The notes: generated by a model not told the origin, from the sequence alone. Numbered from the stretch's first letter, positions 19,813 through 29,884 are shown. The stretch is DNA of 42,257 nt from an uncultured Pseudomonadota bacterium (GCA_903882525.1 CAIRXI010000161.1:1-42257), one strand, 5' to 3'. Numbers and translations: made by a program.

Positions 19813-19839
19813 TCTGATGCGACATTTTGCCGCATCAGA
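19813..19839. repeat. Inverted repeat/hairpin upstream of the cox operon
   Basis: TCTGATGCG-acattttgc-CGCATCAGA, 9-bp perfect arms. Confidence 0.75.
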
Positions 19840-19866
19840 AAAATAACACAGAACCGAGCTTCACTC

Positions 19867-19900
19867 AAGCTGATTGTTACAATTTTGTAACAATCAGCTT
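19867..19900. repeat. 34-bp perfect palindrome upstream of the cox operon
   Basis: AAGCTGATTGTTACAA-TT-TTGTAACAATCAGCTT: 16-bp arms, 2-nt centre. Confidence 0.9.
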
Positions 19901-20176
19901 AAATATGAGTGCGATTAATGGCCGTAGTTCCATTCACTTTAAGTGAGGGTTAAGCTAACTGTTCACCATACGCATCAATATTCGTAATTCGCATGTTTTG
20001 ATCTGTTAAAACTTAATATCGCTAACAAACTTAGAACTCATCAGATATAGAAAATGTAACCCGTAAAAAATCTAAATAATTAAATGTCTACCTTGTTAAA
20101 AACCATAAAATAAATCGCATTGCAGATAAAAATGGCAAAAAAAATGACCTACTTTTACGTAAGTCATTGATTTTAT

Positions 20177-20263
20177 TGGTGCCGGGAGGGGGAATCGAAC
20201 CCCCACGCTGTTGCCAGCGCGGGATTTTGAGTCCCGTGCGTCTACCAATTCCGCCATCCCGGC
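20177..20263 (-). tRNA. tRNA-Leu (anticodon CAA)
   Basis: Minus strand GCCGGGATGGCGGAATTGGTAGACGC...GGGACTCAAAATCCC...variable arm...GGTTCGATTCCCCCTCCCGGCACCA. Confidence 0.97.
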
Positions 20264-20324
20264 TTTTGGAATATACATTGTCTGTATAATTGCAATACCG
20301 CCATTATAGCAAGCTCTTAGACTT

Positions 20325-21359
20325 ATGCGAACACAAGATTTCGATTTTTATTTACCCACACAATTAATTGCACAACACCCAACCTCAGATAGAGCGGCTA
20401 GCCGCATGCTGCATCTTAATAGTTTAGATGGCAGTTTAAAGGATGAAGCGTTTCTTGATTTACCCAATTTTCTTCACCCAGGTGACCTAGTGGTATTTAA
20501 TGACACCCGAGTGATTAAAGCTAGGCTGTTTGGTCAAAAACATAGTGGTGGAAATGTTGAAGTTCTTATAGAAAGAGTCATCGACAAACGTACTGCTTAC
20601 GCTCATATTCGCGCCTCACGCGCGCCAAAAGTAGGCAGCCAACTGAGATTGTCGGATGCGTTTGATGTTGAAGTTACCGCACGCCATGATGACTTATATG
20701 AGCTACTTTTCTTAAGTGAATCGTCGGTATTCGATTTACTTGAGCAATACGGGGCATTGCCTTTACCACCTTACATCACACATGAGGCCACCAGCAATGA
20801 TGAGGAGCGCTACCAAACGGTATTTAGTAAAAATTTGGGGGCTGTAGCCGCCCCGACTGCAGGTCTACATTTTAATGAACTAATATTAAACCGTTTAAAA
20901 GATAGAGGTATCGCTGTTGCGTACGTCACTCTTCATGTGGGCGCAGGCACTTTTCAGCCCGTACGTGTAGACAATATTAATGAACATAAGATGCACAGTG
21001 AACTTTACAACATCCCGCAAATTACGATTGATATGATTGCGGCAACCAAAGCTCATGGCGGCAAAGTTACGGCTATCGGAACCACGGCTCTTCGCGCGCT
21101 TGAAAGCGCCGCACAGCACGGGGCATTAAAAGCAGGACCAAATGAAACTAGCATTTTCATTACGCCTGGCTATCATTTTAATGTCGTGGATCGTTTATTT
21201 ACAAACTTTCATCTACCTAAAAGTACGCTACTCATGCTAGTGTCTGCCTTTGCTGGCACAAACAACATTAAACGCGCCTACGAGCATGCCATTGAACGGC
21301 AATATCGGTTTTTTAGTTATGGTGATGCTATGCTCATAGAAAAACAACAATCCCAATGA
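20325..21359 (+). CDS. queA: S-adenosylmethionine:tRNA ribosyltransferase-isomerase
   Basis: [71 protein letters not shown]. Confidence 0.97.
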   Translation: MRTQDFDFYLPTQLIAQHPTSDRAASRMLHLNSLDGSLKDEAFLDLPNFLHPGDLVVFNDTRVIKARLFGQKHSGGNVEVLIERVIDKRTAYAHIRASRAPKVGSQLRLSDAFDVEVTARHDDLYELLFLSESSVFDLLEQYGALPLPPYITHEATSNDEERYQTVFSKNLGAVAAPTAGLHFNELILNRLKDRGIAVAYVTLHVGAGTFQPVRVDNINEHKMHSELYNIPQITIDMIAATKAHGGKVTAIGTTALRALESAAQHGALKAGPNETSIFITPGYHFNVVDRLFTNFHLPKSTLLMLVSAFAGTNNIKRAYEHAIERQYRFFSYGDAMLIEKQQSQ

Positions 21360-21433
21360 ACGTAGTTGAACTAACCGTCTCAATGTTTTGACTAATTGAA
21401 GCATTATTAAAAATGTCCCCAAGAAAGAGATTT

Positions 21434-22309
21434 ATGACAATCCCAAAAATTTTATGCTCTATAGTATTAGTTTCAGCGCTCCAACCGGCATATGCAGCAA
21501 TTGTTGCCGACGCTGAAATTGGCATTAAAATTCCGCTAGCCAAGAAACCTAGCACGCGTCCGATGACTGTCGCTTACATTCCAGGTTTCAAGCGTTATTA
21601 CATTGCCGATGGTGGGTTAGCGCCTATGGCCACAGAGTTTGAGTCAGCGACCTCTAAATCACTTATTCATACCTATGACGACTTAGGTCAATATTTGAGT
21701 TCGGCAAAACCGGGGTATGACAATCGCTCAATTTATTACAACACAAACAGTAGAAAACTTGAAACCATCACCTACAACGTTTCTAGCGATGTTGGTTTTT
21801 CTCCAAACACTGGGATCTATTCCTTAGATTTAGCAGAAAACGGCGAGCTCAAAGATACGTCGAATGAGGTTGTGCAGTTTAATCCTGCATTTGGCGATGC
21901 CGCTACAATGCCAAGTTATAGTGCAGAAACCAATCAATATTACGCCAAACAAGAACACAGTAATAAAGTATGGGTAGTCGATTTAAAGTCCCGAGAAAAA
22001 GTGCGAGAAATTGCTTTAGACTTTGTAGCTGCAGGTGTTGCACACGATGATGTGAGCGACCACTTTGTGGCTTCCAGTGGGATTAAAGGCGAGGAACTTG
22101 TATTACTTGATGTAGACCACAAAGCAGTACTAATATTTGATTTGAATGGCCATTATGTGGGCAAGAGTGAATTACCTAAAGACATGAAACTACGTTCGCA
22201 AAATCACTTTAATGGAACGGGCTATAGCAATAATATGTTATTTGTATACCATGAGCCTGAAGGTGAGTTTGGTACCTACTATGGATTTAAAGTATTGAAA
22301 GCCAATTAA
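21434..22309 (+). CDS. Secreted protein of unknown function, possibly beta-propeller-like
   Basis: Signal peptide MTIPKILCSIVLVSALQPAYA; repeated short beta-type segments (IYSLDLAENGEL, VWVVDLKSREKVREI, VLIFDLNGHYVGK). Confidence 0.6.
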   Translation: MTIPKILCSIVLVSALQPAYAAIVADAEIGIKIPLAKKPSTRPMTVAYIPGFKRYYIADGGLAPMATEFESATSKSLIHTYDDLGQYLSSAKPGYDNRSIYYNTNSRKLETITYNVSSDVGFSPNTGIYSLDLAENGELKDTSNEVVQFNPAFGDAATMPSYSAETNQYYAKQEHSNKVWVVDLKSREKVREIALDFVAAGVAHDDVSDHFVASSGIKGEELVLLDVDHKAVLIFDLNGHYVGKSELPKDMKLRSQNHFNGTGYSNNMLFVYHEPEGEFGTYYGFKVLKAN

Positions 22310-22327
22310 TTTAATTATCTAAAAATT

Positions 22328-22368
22328 AGCAATAAAAAAACCGCCTTGTGGGCGGTTTTTTTATTGCT
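22328..22368. terminator. Bidirectional rho-independent terminator
   Basis: AGCAATAAAAAAACCGCC-ttgtg-GGCGGTTTTTTTATTGCT, 18-bp perfect stem between convergent genes. Confidence 0.93.
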
Positions 22369-22390
22369 TAAAAGATTCTAAATATTAGAA

Positions 22391-22894
22391 TTACTTGCCT
22401 AGTATGCCTGCTAACTTGCCTGAAAGCATACCGAAAATAGCACCTAATACCACTGAAAGTGAAACCAACAGCACTGGATTGCTTAAATCTGTTGCAGTTA
22501 CACTACCAGCACCAGTTGTTTGCAATGCGTAGCCAGCCGTAGCGGCATAGCCATATACATTTGCTGGTACTACTGACAATAGATTTTGTCCTGCCACGAT
22601 CACTAAGAAGAACACTGTTACAGCAATGTAAACTGCTGGACCTGCTGCACCGGCTAAACCTAATGGATTTGCACCCACTAAAGCTAAAGCAACACCAGCC
22701 AATACCGCACCGTAAACCATACCAGCGATAGTTTTTTGCAATGCAGCGTTATCACCGCCTGTATGGAAATAACTACCCCAAGCGATAAACCCAGCCCAAA
22801 CCAACACTGATCCTGCAAGTGGCCCTAAAGCCAAGAATGCCCATACTCCACCTAAAATAGCGATACTTAATGCTAATGCAGTTAATTTCGACAT
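22391..22894 (-). CDS. DUF1097-like membrane protein
   Basis: MSKLTALALSIAILGGVWAFLALGPLAGSVLVWAGFIAWGSYFHTGGDNAALQKTIAGMVYGAVLAGVALAL; strong SD AGGAG upstream of ATG at 22894. Confidence 0.8.
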   Translation of the reverse strand: MSKLTALALSIAILGGVWAFLALGPLAGSVLVWAGFIAWGSYFHTGGDNAALQKTIAGMVYGAVLAGVALALVGANPLGLAGAAGPAVYIAVTVFFLVIVAGQNLLSVVPANVYGYAATAGYALQTTGAGSVTATDLSNPVLLVSLSVVLGAIFGMLSGKLAGILGK

Positions 22895-22956
22895 ACTTAA
22901 TCTCCTAATTATTATAATTGAGTAGCAAGGTACTTCGAACAGCAGTGTGATATGTC

Positions 22957-22965
22957 GGGGGGGGG
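22957..22965. repeat. 9-nt poly-G homopolymer (poly-C on the coding strand of DUF1097)
   Basis: tatgtcGGGGGGGGGttaat, 63 nt upstream of the DUF1097 ATG. Confidence 0.9.
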
Positions 22966-23238
22966 TTAATAATGTTTTGTGACACCCAAGCACATAACGC
23001 TAGGGGCATACTGAATGATTTTTACAAAAATGTAAACTTTTTTGTAAAAGTTTGTAACAGCTCTTATAACTTATGTACTGCAAAAGTGGCAGAAAGGCCT
23101 GTGGATAGGCACTTTCCGGCACATGTATTTATTTTTTTGAATTAAGTCCAGCCTTTACACTAGGCTCAAAATAGCAAATTTTGGTACTGGAATGAGTCTA
23201 AAAACAAAAAAATAAAACATAATTCTAGTAATTTCAAG

Positions 23239-23265
23239 CTTAGGGATTAGGCTCTCATCCCTAAG
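23239..23265 (-). terminator. Stem-loop downstream of proS
   Basis: CTTAGGGAT-taggctctc-ATCCCTAAG, 9-bp perfect stem; weak U tract. Confidence 0.45.
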
Positions 23266-23280
23266 ATTAAAGCAATATGA

Positions 23281-25002
23281 CTAAGCTAATCCCTGCATAA
23301 ATTCAACCACATTACTCAGGGAAATTGACTCTGCATCCGCTGAAGTGCGGGCTTTATACTCAACTAAGCCCTCAGCTAACCCACGCTCTCCGATGACCAA
23401 CCGATGTGGAATACCCATTAAATCGGCCTCGGCAAACATCACGCCTGGACGCTCGCCACGATCATCTAACAACACATCAACTCCTGCGGCCAATAATGCA
23501 TCATGCAGATTATTTGCTGCCAGCTTAACCTCAGCCGATTTATCATAACCGATGGCACAAATAGCCACTGAAAATGGCGCCATGCTCGCTGGGAAAATAA
23601 TGCCTCGATCATCGTTGCCCTGCTCAATTGCTGCGCCGACAATACGTGAAACCCCAATGCCGTAACAGCCCATTTCCATTACTTGCGTTAGCCCATTTTC
23701 ATCCAAATAAGTGGCATTCATTGCTTCCGAATATTTGCTACGCAATTGGAAAATATGACCCACTTCAATACCACGGCACAACGACAATTTACCTTTTCCA
23801 TCTGGGCTCATATCGCCTTCAATTACATTCCGTATGTCAGCAACTAGCATTGGCTCAGGTAAATCACGGCCAAAATTTACGCCGCTTAAATGATATTTAG
23901 GCTTATTGGCACCACATACAAAATCGCTCATTAGCGCAACGGTTTTATCCGCAATTACTTTCACCTGTGCAGCGACTCCAACTGGCCCGATAAACCCTGG
24001 TGGGCAGAGTAAATTCGTGCGGATTTCCTCTTCAGTTGCCAACCTAAATTCAGAAAAACCAGACAGTTTAGCCAGTTTTACTTCATTTAAATTATGGTCG
24101 CCACGTAATAAAGCTAAATAAAACTGGCCTTCACCTTCAATACCATTCGCTATTAATGCAATCGCTTTTACCGTTTGCTCAATGCTGATATTAAGTAACT
24201 TAGCAACATCAGCACAAGTGGTTTGCTTAGGGGTATCTACCTCTTGCATTGGAACATTTGCATTAGCGCGAATATTACTCGGTGGTAATGCCTCAGCCAG
24301 CTCCACATTAGCCGCATAATCAGAGGTTTCACAATAAGCCAAACCGTCTTCACCCGAATCCGCTAGCACATGAAATTCATGCGAACCATCACCACCAATA
24401 GCACCACTATCAGCCTTAACTGCCCTGAACTTAAGGCCTAAGCGGGTAAAAACATTGCTGTAAGACTGATACATGGTTTGATAGGTTTGCTCTAGCGAAG
24501 CAAAATCAGTATGAAAAGAATAGGCATCTTTCATCATAAATTCGCGCGCACGCATCACACCAAAACGAGGGCGAATCTCATCTCTAAACTTGGTTTGAAT
24601 TTGATAAAAATTGAGTGGTAGTTGTTTATAGCTTCGGATTTCTGAACGTGCAATATCTGTAATCACTTCTTCATGGGTAGGGCCAAAACAGAATTCACGA
24701 CTGTGTCTATCGGTAATTTTAAGCATTTGTGGACCAAATACAGCCCAACGACCCGTCTCTTCCCACAACTCTCTAGGCTGAACAGCAGGCATTAACAGCT
24801 CCAACGCACCAGCTTTATTCATTTCATCGCGCACAATCGCTTCCACTTTGCGCATTACGCGTAAACCTAATGGCATCCAGCTATAAAGACCTGATCCCAA
24901 ACGCTTTATTAGCCCTGCACGCACCATAAGAATATGGCTTTGCAATTCAGCATCGTTAGGAGCTTCTTTTTGTGTATTAAAGAAAAATTGTGAGGCGCGC
25001 AT
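23281..25002 (-). CDS. proS: Prolyl-tRNA synthetase
   Basis: [90 protein letters not shown]. Confidence 0.98.
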   Translation of the reverse strand: MRASQFFFNTQKEAPNDAELQSHILMVRAGLIKRLGSGLYSWMPLGLRVMRKVEAIVRDEMNKAGALELLMPAVQPRELWEETGRWAVFGPQMLKITDRHSREFCFGPTHEEVITDIARSEIRSYKQLPLNFYQIQTKFRDEIRPRFGVMRAREFMMKDAYSFHTDFASLEQTYQTMYQSYSNVFTRLGLKFRAVKADSGAIGGDGSHEFHVLADSGEDGLAYCETSDYAANVELAEALPPSNIRANANVPMQEVDTPKQTTCADVAKLLNISIEQTVKAIALIANGIEGEGQFYLALLRGDHNLNEVKLAKLSGFSEFRLATEEEIRTNLLCPPGFIGPVGVAAQVKVIADKTVALMSDFVCGANKPKYHLSGVNFGRDLPEPMLVADIRNVIEGDMSPDGKGKLSLCRGIEVGHIFQLRSKYSEAMNATYLDENGLTQVMEMGCYGIGVSRIVGAAIEQGNDDRGIIFPASMAPFSVAICAIGYDKSAEVKLAANNLHDALLAAGVDVLLDDRGERPGVMFAEADLMGIPHRLVIGERGLAEGLVEYKARTSADAESISLSNVVEFMQGLA

Positions 25003-25136
25003 AGTAGTATCAAATCAAGGCTAAAACGGCAATTTTACAGAGTATCCATGCCTATGTCGCGTGTTTTACACCTAAAGGGTAATTTGATCTAGCCGGTTCT
25101 AGGAATCTTTTTGCATCATGCAGAGTACGATATTAA

Positions 25137-25676
25137 CTATAGGCTTTGTAGCGTTTGTCTTGCTAGGCACAAATCATCCCAAACTTTTGCCTTGTCTTGC
25201 CAGTTCTGAAGCAGATGCGTCAAATCATAGGTGGCGACCAGCGCCATTCCCGCGCTGGCATGAATAACGCCACGCAAATCGCTTAAGGGCTGGCTTGTCT
25301 GCAATAAATGTTGTGCAATACTTTCACCCAAAGCCATAACAAGTTTCGGGTGAAAATCCCGAGCTTCTTCAAGGCTTTTAATTGGTGCCGCCGCCACTTT
25401 AATCCCCATTGCCATGAATATATTTCGCAAGAGTAGCGCCTCATCGGCTCCCACACTTGCAGTAAGCGCAAATAAGTAATCGTCATCTTCACTGCGTAAA
25501 TACTGCCAAACTGGAACATCTATAGCGGGCAAGGCTATCGATTCAGCGGTTGGTGTATGCACAAGTTCAACAGGTAAGTCGCTAACAGGCAGTTCCAATA
25601 AAGTCGGCACTGGGTTGCGCAAGGACCATAGCGGCATCAGCTCTAGCTCGCGTAATATATCTTCACGCGTAATCAT
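25137..25676 (-). CDS. Uracil-DNA-glycosylase-like protein, apparently lacking catalytic motifs
   Basis: HPKLVMALGESIAQHLL...LSDLRGVIH...ALVATYDLTHLLQNWQDKAKVWDDLCLAR aligns by eye with the UDG C-terminal half; next to rimI/tsaB. Confidence 0.6.
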   Translation of the reverse strand: MITREDILRELELMPLWSLRNPVPTLLELPVSDLPVELVHTPTAESIALPAIDVPVWQYLRSEDDDYLFALTASVGADEALLLRNIFMAMGIKVAAAPIKSLEEARDFHPKLVMALGESIAQHLLQTSQPLSDLRGVIHASAGMALVATYDLTHLLQNWQDKAKVWDDLCLARQTLQSL

Positions 25677-25704
25677 GGCTTTAATCTCCCTCTAACGTTC
25701 AAGC

Positions 25705-26175
25705 TCATAGTGCCAACCCCATTAAAATCGCATCCTCACGACCGTTCGTTGCTGGGTAATAGTTGCGACGCACCGCCATTTCATTAAAACCCATATTCTC
25801 ATACAGCGCCAAGGCAGAAACATTACTGGCACGTACTTCTAAAAACATATTAACAGCCTGATATTTTTTAGAAATTGCCAGCATATGCTCTAATAAATAT
25901 CGCCCTAAGCCTTGCTTTTGATAAGTCTTCGCAATACTTAAATTAAGCAAATGCGCTTCATCAAGCACGATCATCAACAAGGCATAGCCAATGATTTTAT
26001 TGTCTTGTGCTAATACCCATGCACTATGTCCAACGTTTAATGAATCACTGAAATTTCCACGCGTCCAAGGATGAGAGTATATAAGTGGCTCAATCGCCAT
26101 CACTGTATCCAAATCCTCGATCTGCATAGGCCTCAACTGAAATTCGGCAAACGACTTGTTTGAAACCACACTCAT
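25705..26175 (-). CDS. rimI: Ribosomal protein S18-alanine N-acetyltransferase
   Basis: LLNLSIAKTYQKQGLGRYLLEHML, LEVRASNVSALALYENMGFNEMAVRRNYYP; 4-nt overlap with tsaB. Confidence 0.93.
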   Translation of the reverse strand: MSVVSNKSFAEFQLRPMQIEDLDTVMAIEPLIYSHPWTRGNFSDSLNVGHSAWVLAQDNKIIGYALLMIVLDEAHLLNLSIAKTYQKQGLGRYLLEHMLAISKKYQAVNMFLEVRASNVSALALYENMGFNEMAVRRNYYPATNGREDAILMGLAL

Positions 26176-26861
26176 AAACGCAACCCTAGCTCACGCTCAG
26201 CAGTTTTAAGCGCAACTCGATTGCGTATGTAAATCGGCAGTGCCGCACTTACTGGCAATGCCTCGCCACTAGCAAATCTTGGTAGCGCCAAACGCAATAT
26301 CGCACTCGCTGTTGGCAATAAAGCGCCTTCTACGCCCTGCAATTGTTCGCTGTACATTGCGTTTAATTGCAACGCGTAGGAGTGCCAACCACTTCCGGCC
26401 CCTACCCAATCTGCACCCTGCAGAACAGGCACGGCTTCAGGTTTATATAACCCTGGTGCTATAACAGCATGCCATTGCATTTCAATTTTCTCATACGCGG
26501 CGTGGTAAACCTCACCCATACGTGCATCTAAGCAGGCAATCACTTTACGAGCGCCGCTCTCCTCGGCTAGGGCCAACAAGGTGCATACCCCGGCCACTGG
26601 TAAATTCGCGCCAAATCCTAGTCCTTGGGCCACACCGGCCGCAATGCGCACGCCGGTAAAAGATCCTGGACCCGCACCAAAAGCCAACCCATCTAAATCA
26701 GCCAACTGTAAATTAGCAGCACTTAGCAATGCTTGAATCTGTGGCAAAATTAGCTGCGAATGCGTTTGCCCCGCGTTGACTTCAAAAGTCAACGTTTTGC
26801 CACCCACCATTAAGGCGAGTGACAGGTGTTCGGTAGAAGTATCTAGGGCTAATAAATTCAT
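26172..26861 (-). CDS. tsaB: tRNA threonylcarbamoyladenosine biosynthesis protein TsaB
   Basis: MNLLALDTSTEHLSLAL, GQTHSQLILPQI, FGAGPGSFTGVRIAAGVAQGL. Confidence 0.95.
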   Translation of the reverse strand: MNLLALDTSTEHLSLALMVGGKTLTFEVNAGQTHSQLILPQIQALLSAANLQLADLDGLAFGAGPGSFTGVRIAAGVAQGLGFGANLPVAGVCTLLALAEESGARKVIACLDARMGEVYHAAYEKIEMQWHAVIAPGLYKPEAVPVLQGADWVGAGSGWHSYALQLNAMYSEQLQGVEGALLPTASAILRLALPRFASGEALPVSAALPIYIRNRVALKTAERELGLRL

Positions 26862-26870
26862 GGTTGCTTG

Positions 26871-27275
26871 TTAATTAGATTCAGACGCTATTTTGCCACG
26901 CATCTGCTTAATATGGCCACGCTGCATTTTAGTTTCTAATCGCCGTTTTTGTGAGCCACGGGTAGGACGCGTGGCATAACGGGGCGATTGAATCTGGTTT
27001 GCTGCATTAATAATTTCATGTAAACGTTTAATCGCATCTTTCTTATTTGCTTCTTGGGTGCGATATTGCTGCGCTTTTAATACCAACACACCTTCGTCGG
27101 TAATGCGACTATCTCTCAACTGCATCACACGCTGTTTGAGCCAATCGCTTAATGAAGACGAAGGAATGTCAAAGCGAAGATGGATCGCCGATGACACTTT
27201 ATTTACATTCTGCCCGCCTGCACCCTGTGCGCGGATAGCGGTAAGTTCATATTCAGCTTCAGGGATAATAATCAT
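26871..27275 (-). CDS. arfB: Alternative ribosome-rescue peptidyl-tRNA hydrolase ArfB (YaeJ)
   Basis: RAQGAGGQNVNKVSSAIHLRFDI (GGQ motif) and basic C-terminal tail. Confidence 0.92.
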   Translation of the reverse strand: MIIIPEAEYELTAIRAQGAGGQNVNKVSSAIHLRFDIPSSSLSDWLKQRVMQLRDSRITDEGVLVLKAQQYRTQEANKKDAIKRLHEIINAANQIQSPRYATRPTRGSQKRRLETKMQRGHIKQMRGKIASESN

Positions 27276-27301
27276 ATTCTTGATTAAGTTTGAATCAGTT
27301 T

Positions 27302-29227
27302 TTATGAGAAAAATTCTTGCACATCAGCCAACACTCGAGTCCTTTTAAATGGCGGCAAACTTTGCCATATCTTTTTGCCATAAGACTTAGTAATCAAGCG
27401 AGGGTCACAAATCACCAGCACGCCTCGGTCGCTTTCATCTCGAATCAGGCGCCCTGCACCTTGCTTTAAGGTAATCACCGAATAAGGTAACTGATATTCC
27501 ATAAAAGCATTTTTGCCTTCTGCATTTAATTTATCTACCCGCGCGGACAGCACTGGATCATCAGGTGGTGCAAAAGGAAGCTTATCAATAATCACCACAC
27601 TCAACGCTTCTCCGCGTACATCAACGCCTTCCCAGAAGCTTTGAGAGCCTACTAATACCGCATTGCCTAATTGGCGAAAACGATCTAACAACTCGGTCCT
27701 TGAGCTCTCGCCTTGCAATAATAATGGACTTTCTATGCCATTCTCAGCAAAAGCCTCTTTTAACAAAGCGTGAATTTCTCGCATCGCCCGCAGGCTGGTT
27801 GATAACACAAAAGCGCGGCCACCACTGGCCTGCAACACTGGAAGCGCCACTGCCGCCACACTAGCGCTGTAACTTGGGTTATTGGGATCGGGCATATCAG
27901 GTGGTACGTAGAGCAATGCTTGCTCCTGATAGTTAAACGGGCTTTCCCAAAAGCCAGTCTTAGCGTCCTGCAAACCCATTTGCCCGATATAGTGGCTAAA
28001 ATCACTCTTGACCGCTAAGGTCGCTGAAGTAAATATCCATGCTCTCGGTTGCGCATTGAGCTGCTTACCAAAGCCTTCTGCCACGCTTAAGGGCGTAGCG
28101 TGCAATTGTACCGAATGCGTAAAAACCTCTACCCAGCGCACTAGATTATTATTTTCTGCTGTGTGCCAGCGGCTAAATAAATCATATAAAGCCATGCTAC
28201 GTTGCCAGCATTTTTCCAGCAAAGGATCTCTTGCGGCTTGGGTTTCTAGCACAACAGACAAAGCTTTGAGTTGGCTTTGCATGTGTGTATATGCCTCAGA
28301 AAAACCTTTAAGTACAAGCGCTTTTTGCACTGGCATCCGCGTACTTTCGTATGCAAACACCAACCTAAAATCCTTAACGGATTTTTCTAATAGTGGGATC
28401 ACTTTTCCCAACTCTACACAGTCTTTAGCAAGGGTTAAATGCGCAGCCATGCAATCTTGTGCCAATTCATGCAATTGACCAGTAGAAACATCCTCGCCAA
28501 AAAATAGACCAGCCACTTCTGGCAATTGATGCGCTTCATCAAAAATAACCGTGTTTGCACTAGGCAATAGCTCTGCCACACCTTCATCACGTAACATTAC
28601 ATCAGCAAAGAAGAGATGATGATTGACTACCACCACATCGGCGGCCAAGGCATTTTTGCGCGCATCCATTACAAAACATTCTTTGTAATAACTACAATCT
28701 GAGCCCAAGCAGTTATCACGTGTAGAGGTCACGCTAGCCCAAATCATAGCGTTCTCTGGCACTGAATTAAGTTCGCTTTTATCACCAGTCTTACTGTTTT
28801 CGGCAAAAGTTTTAATCACGTGCAAATACTTAGCCTCTTCACGTGAGGCAAATCTTCCTTCACTCTCGGCTCGCTCTAAATGGTAATGACAAACGTAATT
28901 GGCCCGCCCCTTGAGCATAGCTACTGTCACCGGCACTTTGAGGGCATCACGAATGTTCGGCAAATCGCGGCTAAATAATTGATCCTGCAGGTTTTTTGTA
29001 CCCGTTGATATAATTACTTTGCCGCCGGCAAGCAAGGCCGGCACTAAATATGCAAAGGTTTTACCAGTCCCTGTACCCGCTTCAGCAATCAACTGAGTAT
29101 TGTGTTCAATTGCATCGCCTATCGCTAACGCCATTTCTAATTGCTGGGCGCGCGCACTGTAGCCTGCGATATGCGTGGCGAGTATGCCATTTTCTTCAAA
29201 AACCTGACGGATAGTATGCTCGCTCAT
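27302..29227 (-). CDS. ATP-dependent DNA helicase, DinG/YoaA-like
   Basis: AEAGTGTGKTFAYLVPALL, four-Cys Fe-S region (CHYHLE...CLGSDCSYYKECFV), DEAH box FDEAHQL, QGAGRLIRDESDRG. Confidence 0.93.
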   Translation of the reverse strand: MSEHTIRQVFEENGILATHIAGYSARAQQLEMALAIGDAIEHNTQLIAEAGTGTGKTFAYLVPALLAGGKVIISTGTKNLQDQLFSRDLPNIRDALKVPVTVAMLKGRANYVCHYHLERAESEGRFASREEAKYLHVIKTFAENSKTGDKSELNSVPENAMIWASVTSTRDNCLGSDCSYYKECFVMDARKNALAADVVVVNHHLFFADVMLRDEGVAELLPSANTVIFDEAHQLPEVAGLFFGEDVSTGQLHELAQDCMAAHLTLAKDCVELGKVIPLLEKSVKDFRLVFAYESTRMPVQKALVLKGFSEAYTHMQSQLKALSVVLETQAARDPLLEKCWQRSMALYDLFSRWHTAENNNLVRWVEVFTHSVQLHATPLSVAEGFGKQLNAQPRAWIFTSATLAVKSDFSHYIGQMGLQDAKTGFWESPFNYQEQALLYVPPDMPDPNNPSYSASVAAVALPVLQASGGRAFVLSTSLRAMREIHALLKEAFAENGIESPLLLQGESSRTELLDRFRQLGNAVLVGSQSFWEGVDVRGEALSVVIIDKLPFAPPDDPVLSARVDKLNAEGKNAFMEYQLPYSVITLKQGAGRLIRDESDRGVLVICDPRLITKSYGKKIWQSLPPFKRTRVLADVQEFFS

Positions 29228-29353
29228 AGGGCTCGGATTATCCCACGACTTGCGGTAATTGCAGTTAATTAGCATAACTTAGCCTAAGATTTTTATTCGC
29301 ACTCTCTAGTATTAGCATTTTGCGTTTAGGTCTTAAGTTCTTATAATCCGTAT

Positions 29354-29884
29354 GTGCTTAAATTTATAAAAATATCCTATTTGCTTTGCCTGACGTTGGT
29401 AGCCTTTACTACCTCATGCGCAGCAGTTGAACCTATGCCTGCCCCTACCAATTCTCCCGAACTTAGCAGTGCGGATGATAATCAGGAGAGATGGACTGGA
29501 CGCGCACGTGAAGTGCTTGTTAATGCACTAAGTCTGACTGGTACGCACTACCAATATGGAGGCAATTCGCCACAATCTGGCTTTGATTGCAGCGGCTTTG
29601 TAAGTTACGTATTTAAACAAGCTACTAGCTTAACATTACCGCACAGTGCATTGGCCATTAGCCAACTTGGCGTCAAGGTGCCTAAAAGTGAATTAAAACC
29701 TGGTGACTTGGTATTTTTTAATACGCTAAAAGCAACCTTCTCTCATGTGGGCATCTACATGGGCAATAACCGCTTTATCCACTCACCGAGTAACGGTGGT
29801 GGCGTGCGCGTTGAAAATATGCAAGATAGCTATTGGATTAAACGCTTTAACGGTGCCCAACGCATAGATCAATTAAGTCAGTAA
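29354..29884 (+). CDS. C40-family NlpC/P60 peptidase, lipoprotein-like
   Basis: GTHYQYGGNSPQSGFDCSGFVSYVF, GDLVFFNT, HVGIYMGNNRFIHSPS. Confidence 0.92.
   Translation: MLKFIKISYLLCLTLVAFTTSCAAVEPMPAPTNSPELSSADDNQERWTGRAREVLVNALSLTGTHYQYGGNSPQSGFDCSGFVSYVFKQATSLTLPHSALAISQLGVKVPKSELKPGDLVFFNTLKATFSHVGIYMGNNRFIHSPSNGGGVRVENMQDSYWIKRFNGAQRIDQLSQ

Noticed and set aside
23090-23125. AAAGTG...GCCT-gtggat-AGGC-ACTTT nested inverted repeats upstream of proS/DUF1097 as a structured RNA
   Set aside because: Arms are short and unevenly spaced; not distinguishable from chance in AT-rich intergenic DNA without conservation data.
28008-28478. 156-aa plus-strand ORF inside the DinG-like helicase
   Set aside because: Antisense to a well-supported helicase CDS; no domain or RBS evidence.
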